The notes beneath the pieces are model-generated. The model saw nothing but the letters and a program-made list of their open reading frames with translations, was not told the DNA's origin and ran no database searches. This document shows, piece by piece, positions 33,454 through 37,427 of a stretch of 37,427 nt of DNA. The stretch is from Plantactinospora alkalitolerans (GTDB lineage: Bacteria > Actinomycetota > Actinomycetes > Mycobacteriales > Micromonosporaceae): assembly GCF_015690345.1 (NCBI RefSeq), contig NZ_JADPUN010000051.1:1-37427 (forward strand), given 5' to 3'. Both the position numbers and the translations under genes were made by a program. How positions within the stretch are numbered: the stretch's first letter is position 1; each line of letters begins with the position of its first letter.

Positions 33454-36150
33454 TTGCGGACCGCGTTGCGTTGGCTGGTCACAGTGTCCACCGCCACCGC
33501 TGTCTTTGGCGCCCTCTGGTGGCTCTTCCGGACCAGATTCGACCTTGACAACCAATCCGCGATCGGTGTGGCGACGGTCGGTGTTGGGTTTGTCTTGACC
33601 TCCCTGGGCTGGTGGGCGGGAAACCCTAGGAACGCAGCACACCGTAACGATCCCCCGGCGGCCACCGCGAAGACGGACGACGATGCGCCAGCCGCCTGGA
33701 ACGTCCCGGCACGAAATTCGCACTTCACGGGACGTGCTCGAGAGCTGGACCGGCTGGCTGCCCTAGGGCGTGCCGCAACCCACAGCCTGACCGGCATCGG
33801 TGGGGTTGGAAAGACACAATTGGCGCTGGAGCACGTATGGCGCCATGCCGCGCACTACCGAATCGCCTGCTGGATCGCCGCTCAGACTCCGGACACAGTC
33901 GAGTCGCAACTGGCCGACCTGGCCTTGGACCTCGGTCTCGTGCCGCAGACTGCGACCACGGCGGTGGGCGTACGCCGTTTGCGCGACTTCCTGAGCCGCA
34001 CCGCCGGGTGGATCCTTGTCTTCGACAACGCGGAAAGCACCGGCCCGATCTGGCCGCTGATACCCGACGGACCCGGCGAGGTCATAATCACCTCGCGGCA
34101 CGGCGACTTCGTCCAGTTGACGCCCACCCTCACTCTCGAACTCATGGCGCGCCGAGACTCAATCGCCCTGATCCGAAAGGCACTGCCTGACCTCCCAGTC
34201 GAGTCCGCCGACGCACTCGCGGACGCACTCGGCGACCTCCCGCTGGCACTGACCCAGGCCGTCGGATACCTCACGCAAACCGGTGTCTCGCTGCCGGAGT
34301 ACCTGCGCCTGCTGGCGAGCCGTCCCGCCTTCGCACTTGAGGCCGGCCCGACGGGTGCGTACCCCCGGTCCCTCAACGCTGCCATCTCGCTGACTCTCGA
34401 TCAGCTGGCGACACGTCATCCGGCGGCGTTGCGCCTGCTCCGCGTGCTCGCCCTCCTCGCCCCGGAACCGATCCCCTCGTCCTGGCTGGTCGAAGCGGCT
34501 GCGACGAGCAAGGCAGACGAAGTCGCTTCCGCAAAGACGGGTGAGGCTCTCCTGCCGGACGGCGCGGGCGAGACGGCGCGCGCTCTCGCAGTCCTCGTCA
34601 ACTACGGCATCCTCGGCGTCGCCGGAAACACGGTGCAACTGCATCGCCTCACCGGCGCCGTGGTGGCCGACTCGGTGCCGCCCTCGGCACATGATTCCTA
34701 CCGCTGCGCGAGCCACGCCCTGCTGGCCGCGGCAGTCCGGACCGACGCGAGCGATCCGAACGGGTGGGGGGCGTATCGCGCCCTTCGCCCCCATGTGGAG
34801 GTCGCCGAGCCGTTCACGTCCGTGCATCCGGTCGCCTGGCGGCTCGTCTATCGGTTCACCGAGTTCCTGTTCTACTCCGGGGACTTGAACGGCTGCCTAG
34901 CCTTCGCCCGGGCGGCCACGGAACAGGGCCGCCGAGTCCTTGGCGAGGAACATCCCGATTGGCTCAGGGTAGCGAAGTTTCTAGGGTACATCCTCATTAT
35001 CGACGGTCAGGTAGCCGAGGCGCGCGAGCTGACCAAGCGCATCGCCCAGCTCTCTTCAGCTACTTGTGGCTCGGAGTCGCGCGACACGCTCGACGCCCAG
35101 AGCCTGCTCGCGGGCAGCCTCCGCGCCGCCGGTGAGTTCGAGCAGGCTTGCCGGATCGAGGAGGACGTGGTGGCGACGGCACGGCGGGTGCTCGGCGAGG
35201 ACGATCCGACGACCCTGGCCCTCCGACACAACCTCGGGGTGGCGCTACGGAACGTGGGACGGTTCGAAGAGGCGCTCCGGCTCAACCTCGACACGTACCG
35301 GCGACGCGTGGTGGCGATCGGTACAAGTCACGCCGAGACTTTGAGAACCCGCAGCTGCGTTTCCATCAGTCAGCGGGAATCTGGCGACTACACCGGGGCC
35401 GTCCGTCATCAGGAGCAGACCTATCGCCAGCACGTCCGGGTATTTGGGGACCAGCATCCGGAGTCCATACTGGCGGCCCGCCATCTAGCTGTTTGTATGC
35501 GCCGGGCTGGCGACTACGCCGGCGCGCTGAGGGTGAGCCGCGCTGCTGTGGAACGATCGCGCCTGGTGTATGGAGAAGACCATCCGCAGTCCATCTACAT
35601 CGCCGTCGCTCACGCCGCTGACCTGCGCTTCGCTGGATCGCCGCACGCGGCGTACGAACTGACGGCAGCCCTGCTCAAGCAGTACACGCGACGGTACGGC
35701 GCTGCTCATCCCAACACCCATTGCTTACGGTCGAATTTAGGCGCGATCCTGCGCGGTCGGGGCGACGTGGGGTCAGCGCTGCGGTACGCGACCGCAGCGT
35801 ACGACGGCTTAGCCGAGTCGCCTGGGGAGCACCACCCGTACACTCTGCTCGCTGCCGTCGAACTCGCGAACGCCTACAACGCTGCGGGTGACTTGCGGGC
35901 GGCCAGAGAGTTCGGTGCGACTGTCCACGACGGCCTGACTCGCCGCCTCGGCACCGGTCACCCGGTGGTCTTGGGGTTCGCCGCTAACGTCGCCTTGGAC
36001 GCGTACCACTGCCGCGAACGGCCGACACTCGATGAGCATAGGATGGCGGTCCATGCGTTCGCCTCGGCAGTGGGTGTCAAGCACCCCATGGTCAGCTCGC
36101 TCGGCGGGCGCGAGCGATTCAGCCAGGACATCGAGATCTTTCCCTGGTGA
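33454..36150 (+). CDS. Membrane-anchored NB-ARC/TPR STAND ATPase
   Basis: TTG 33454 is the preferred start (898 residues): GGAGG lies 5 bases upstream and two hydrophobic segments follow directly (WLVTVSTATAVFGALWWLF at about residues 7-25 and IGVATVGVGFVLTSLGWWAG at about 34-53). NB-ARC core: RARELDRLAALG entry, Walker A GIGGVGKT (K120), Walker B GWILVFDNAE (D191), VIITSRH, GDLPLALTQAVGYL (GLPL-type). Winged-helix-like region RLLRVLALLAPEPIPSSWLV. From about residue 480 to the end, tandem 42-residue TPRs with repeated GEEHPDWL, GEDDPTTL, GDQHPESI, GEDHPQSI, GAAHPNTH. STAND proteins oligomerise on ligand binding to trigger signalling or death; N-terminal helices suggest a membrane-tethered sensor. 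Resembles FxSxx-COOH-system TPR proteins and Avs-like defence ATPases; exact role unknown. Confidence 0.85.
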   Translation: MRTALRWLVTVSTATAVFGALWWLFRTRFDLDNQSAIGVATVGVGFVLTSLGWWAGNPRNAAHRNDPPAATAKTDDDAPAAWNVPARNSHFTGRARELDRLAALGRAATHSLTGIGGVGKTQLALEHVWRHAAHYRIACWIAAQTPDTVESQLADLALDLGLVPQTATTAVGVRRLRDFLSRTAGWILVFDNAESTGPIWPLIPDGPGEVIITSRHGDFVQLTPTLTLELMARRDSIALIRKALPDLPVESADALADALGDLPLALTQAVGYLTQTGVSLPEYLRLLASRPAFALEAGPTGAYPRSLNAAISLTLDQLATRHPAALRLLRVLALLAPEPIPSSWLVEAAATSKADEVASAKTGEALLPDGAGETARALAVLVNYGILGVAGNTVQLHRLTGAVVADSVPPSAHDSYRCASHALLAAAVRTDASDPNGWGAYRALRPHVEVAEPFTSVHPVAWRLVYRFTEFLFYSGDLNGCLAFARAATEQGRRVLGEEHPDWLRVAKFLGYILIIDGQVAEARELTKRIAQLSSATCGSESRDTLDAQSLLAGSLRAAGEFEQACRIEEDVVATARRVLGEDDPTTLALRHNLGVALRNVGRFEEALRLNLDTYRRRVVAIGTSHAETLRTRSCVSISQRESGDYTGAVRHQEQTYRQHVRVFGDQHPESILAARHLAVCMRRAGDYAGALRVSRAAVERSRLVYGEDHPQSIYIAVAHAADLRFAGSPHAAYELTAALLKQYTRRYGAAHPNTHCLRSNLGAILRGRGDVGSALRYATAAYDGLAESPGEHHPYTLLAAVELANAYNAAGDLRAAREFGATVHDGLTRRLGTGHPVVLGFAANVALDAYHCRERPTLDEHRMAVHAFASAVGVKHPMVSSLGGRERFSQDIEIFPW

Positions 36151-36269
36151 CCGAAAATAGCGTCATTCGAAGGTGCCGTTGCGGTCGGTCCCGATGCTGC
36201 GGGTGCCGAAAATCCGGCCTCGATAAAACACCAGCTCACAGACCGTGCGACGAGTTTTCGCACGGCACA

Positions 36270-36371
36270 AGGATCACAGGACACTCAACCGGAACGTACC
36301 CTTTCAGGCCCCAACGATCATCACTACGCGAACACGCCGACGCGATCAAAATTAGGCAACAGGGTCGTACA
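36270..36371 (-). mobile_element. Solo IS1182-type end (~100 bp)
   Basis: About 100 bases nearly identical (roughly 90% by eye) to the transcription-upstream end of the IS1182 copy at 15267-15367, in the same orientation, starting at GTACAGGACC-like TGTACGACCCTGTTGCCTAA on the minus strand. No transposase sequence follows: similarity stops at GGATCACAGG, before the start codon. It is either a deletion relic or a short non-autonomous element. Confidence 0.75.
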
Positions 36372-36502
36372 GGTACAGCGGCGCGATGCCTTAAACCAGA
36401 TGTCTCGGCGGCTCTGCTCTCTTGACGACCCTCGATAGGCTGTGAGTCATGCAGGTAGTGCACGGCGTTCGGAGGGGTTATCGGTTCGTACGGGGAGGGT
36501 TA

Positions 36503-37216
36503 ATGATGGATGAGCCAGACACGGCACTGTTGGTAGCACTTGCTGAATACGAATTCCTGAGAGAGTCAAGTCGCACGGCACTCGAACACGGAACGTCGAG
36601 ATTCCACTTCTACATGATCGTGTCCTCAGGTGCCGCCGCCGTAGCCACTGCGGTGATCACCGCTGGGCATGACCTGGACGATACTGCGACAACCATTCTG
36701 GCGACTCTCGGCGTGGTGGTCTTGATACTGGGCGCGTCGATCTTCGCCAAGCAGACCGAGTACCACACCCGACTGCGGCGATACAGCGTCGCTCAGAACT
36801 TGGTTCGAACGTTCCTTGCCCGGCGAGCCCCTGAGGTGGCGCCATACCTGTTGCTGCGAACGCTGGACGCCGACGGTAGTCCCCACATGCCTCATGTTCC
36901 GAGAACTCGACTGTGGATCTACGACGCCGCCAGCATGACTGGCGTAGTCGGTATGATCAACAGCTTGCTAACGGGTGGCGCCGTCGCGGCTTTAACCTGG
37001 CACTCAGGCGGCGCGAGATGGTTTGTCATCGCCTCGGCGACGACTGCGTTGGCGCTGGCGGTGTCCGGGCACGTGGCTTATGCCCGGGTGGTGGTGGCCG
37101 CTGCGGACAGGCGAATCGCAGAGGTAATAGCTGAGCGGTTTCCGGCTACCGCTCCGCAACCATCTCGCGGTGCTGACACCGGGATGGATCGCGTGACCGA
37201 GGTCCAGCAAAGCTGA
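36503..37216 (+). CDS. Four-helix membrane protein
   Basis: ATG 36503 (or 36506) is chosen because GGGGAGG lies 5 bases upstream; the open frame extends to 36449 without a ribosome site. 237 residues. Helical cytoplasmic N-terminus (ALLVALAEYEFLRESSRTAL), then four hydrophobic segments: FYMIVSSGAAAVATAVITAG, TILATLGVVVLILGASIFAK, MTGVVGMINSLLTGGAVAAL and WFVIASATTALALAVSGHVA. A charged amphipathic region (QTEYHTRLRRYSVAQNLVRT) sits between the two hairpins. The two-hairpin layout with a cytosolic helix recalls small membrane proteins coupled to signalling or defence ATPases (SLATT-like), but no family motif proves it. It follows the STAND gene on the same strand, with an IS relic between. Confidence 0.65.
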   Translation: MMDEPDTALLVALAEYEFLRESSRTALEHGTSRFHFYMIVSSGAAAVATAVITAGHDLDDTATTILATLGVVVLILGASIFAKQTEYHTRLRRYSVAQNLVRTFLARRAPEVAPYLLLRTLDADGSPHMPHVPRTRLWIYDAASMTGVVGMINSLLTGGAVAALTWHSGGARWFVIASATTALALAVSGHVAYARVVVAAADRRIAEVIAERFPATAPQPSRGADTGMDRVTEVQQS

Positions 37217-37318
37217 GCAGATCCAACTGCCCCGCATCTGGCGGCGGCCAGCTAGGTGTACTGCCCAGGGAGGTTGGTCGAGATTGTGTGACGACACGAT
37301 CTGATGTCGTAGGTAGGT

Positions 37319-37379
37319 GAAGGCCTCCGGTTGTGGAGTGGAGCTGTCTAGGAACCGCTCCGCCAACCAGGAGGCCTTC
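37319..37379 (+). promoter_or_regulatory. Hairpin sequestering the IS481 transposase ribosome binding site
   Basis: GAAGGCCTCCGGTTG (37319-37333) pairs with CAACC-A-GGAGGCCTTC (37364-37379): 15 base pairs with one bulged A and a 30-base loop. The ribosome binding site AGGAGG (37369-37374) lies inside the 3' arm, and the GTG start is the next base. Transcripts entering from outside would fold and hide the site, keeping transposase low. Confidence 0.75.
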
Positions 37380-37427
37380 GTGTCCCACGCTAACGCTGCC
37401 TTGACCCCGCGCGCACGTCTGCGTCTG
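37380..37427 (+). CDS. IS481-family transposase, N-terminus (partial)
   Basis: GTG 37380 opens a frame that runs off the right edge: (V/M)SHANAALTPRARLRL, the first 16 residues. This opening is characteristic of actinobacterial IS481-family transposases, which start with S-H-A-N-A-x-L-T-P-x-x-R-L-x-L ahead of a helix-turn-helix. AGGAGG lies 5 bases upstream. The element's outer end is probably near 37258 (TGTACTGCC...), but the far end is outside the window. The catalytic core is not visible, so activity cannot be judged. Confidence 0.75.
   Translation, partial: MSHANAALTPRARLRL

Noticed and set aside
32718-33548. Plus-strand frame of 276 codons before the STAND gene
   Set aside because: It is antisense to the more protein-like 135-aa gene and runs out of frame into the STAND start; no domain or helix pattern is recognisable.
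1-37427. CRISPR array
   Set aside because: No set of short regularly spaced direct repeats was seen on either strand, and no cas-like genes.

Overview
The window is high-GC actinobacterial DNA, most likely from a Micromonosporaceae-type actinomycete. This is inferred from strong G/C third positions, frequent GTG/TTG starts, a secreted LamG/RHS protein pair, SMI1/KNR4 and NB-ARC-TPR proteins, and IS256/IS6/IS1182/IS481 elements. It reads as accessory or island DNA: mobile-element remains, broken genes and conflict-type genes outnumber housekeeping functions.

Region 1 (1-5.4 kb): the tail of an unknown gene, then a leftward three-gene overlapping cassette (small ORF, ATP-grasp ligase, small helical protein). 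A divergent HEPN-type protein, the last helices of an MFS transporter and a Mrr-like PD-(D/E)XK nuclease follow. The region ends at a perfect 38-bp palindrome and the 3' half of a tRNA-Val(GAC) gene, which looks like an integration scar (att site).

Region 2 (5.8-12.1 kb): a DUF1963 gene broken by one missing base, two conserved hypothetical genes, peptidase E, an aminoglycoside phosphotransferase-like kinase, a decayed second kinase, a SMI1/KNR4 gene and the severed end of a VOC-family gene. Two copies of an ~84-bp sequence lie just upstream of two unrelated leftward genes.

Region 3 (12.1-15.5 kb): a mobile-element pile-up. It holds an intact IS256-family element, a frameshifted IS6-family copy, possible IS200/IS605 end structures and a truncated IS1182 copy inserted in an alpha/beta-hydrolase gene.

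Region 4 (15.8-27.1 kb): a leftward secreted conflict locus. In order of transcription it has a DNRLRE/LamG surface protein (1218 aa), an RHS/YD-repeat polymorphic toxin (2129 aa, with a PD-(D/E)XK-like nuclease tip) and a candidate immunity gene. A sigma70-like promoter precedes the first gene.

Region 5 (27.3-32.7 kb): a collapsed WD40/nSTAND pseudogene, an intact IS1182 transposase, an intact IS6 copy, a third truncated IS6 copy, an IS3 remnant and one very strong terminator hairpin.

Region 6 (32.7-37.4 kb): a small hypothetical gene, a membrane-anchored NB-ARC/TPR STAND ATPase and a four-helix membrane protein, which could be a sensor-effector pair. A solo IS1182 end lies between the last two. 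The window closes with the start of an IS481-family transposase whose ribosome binding site is buried in a hairpin.
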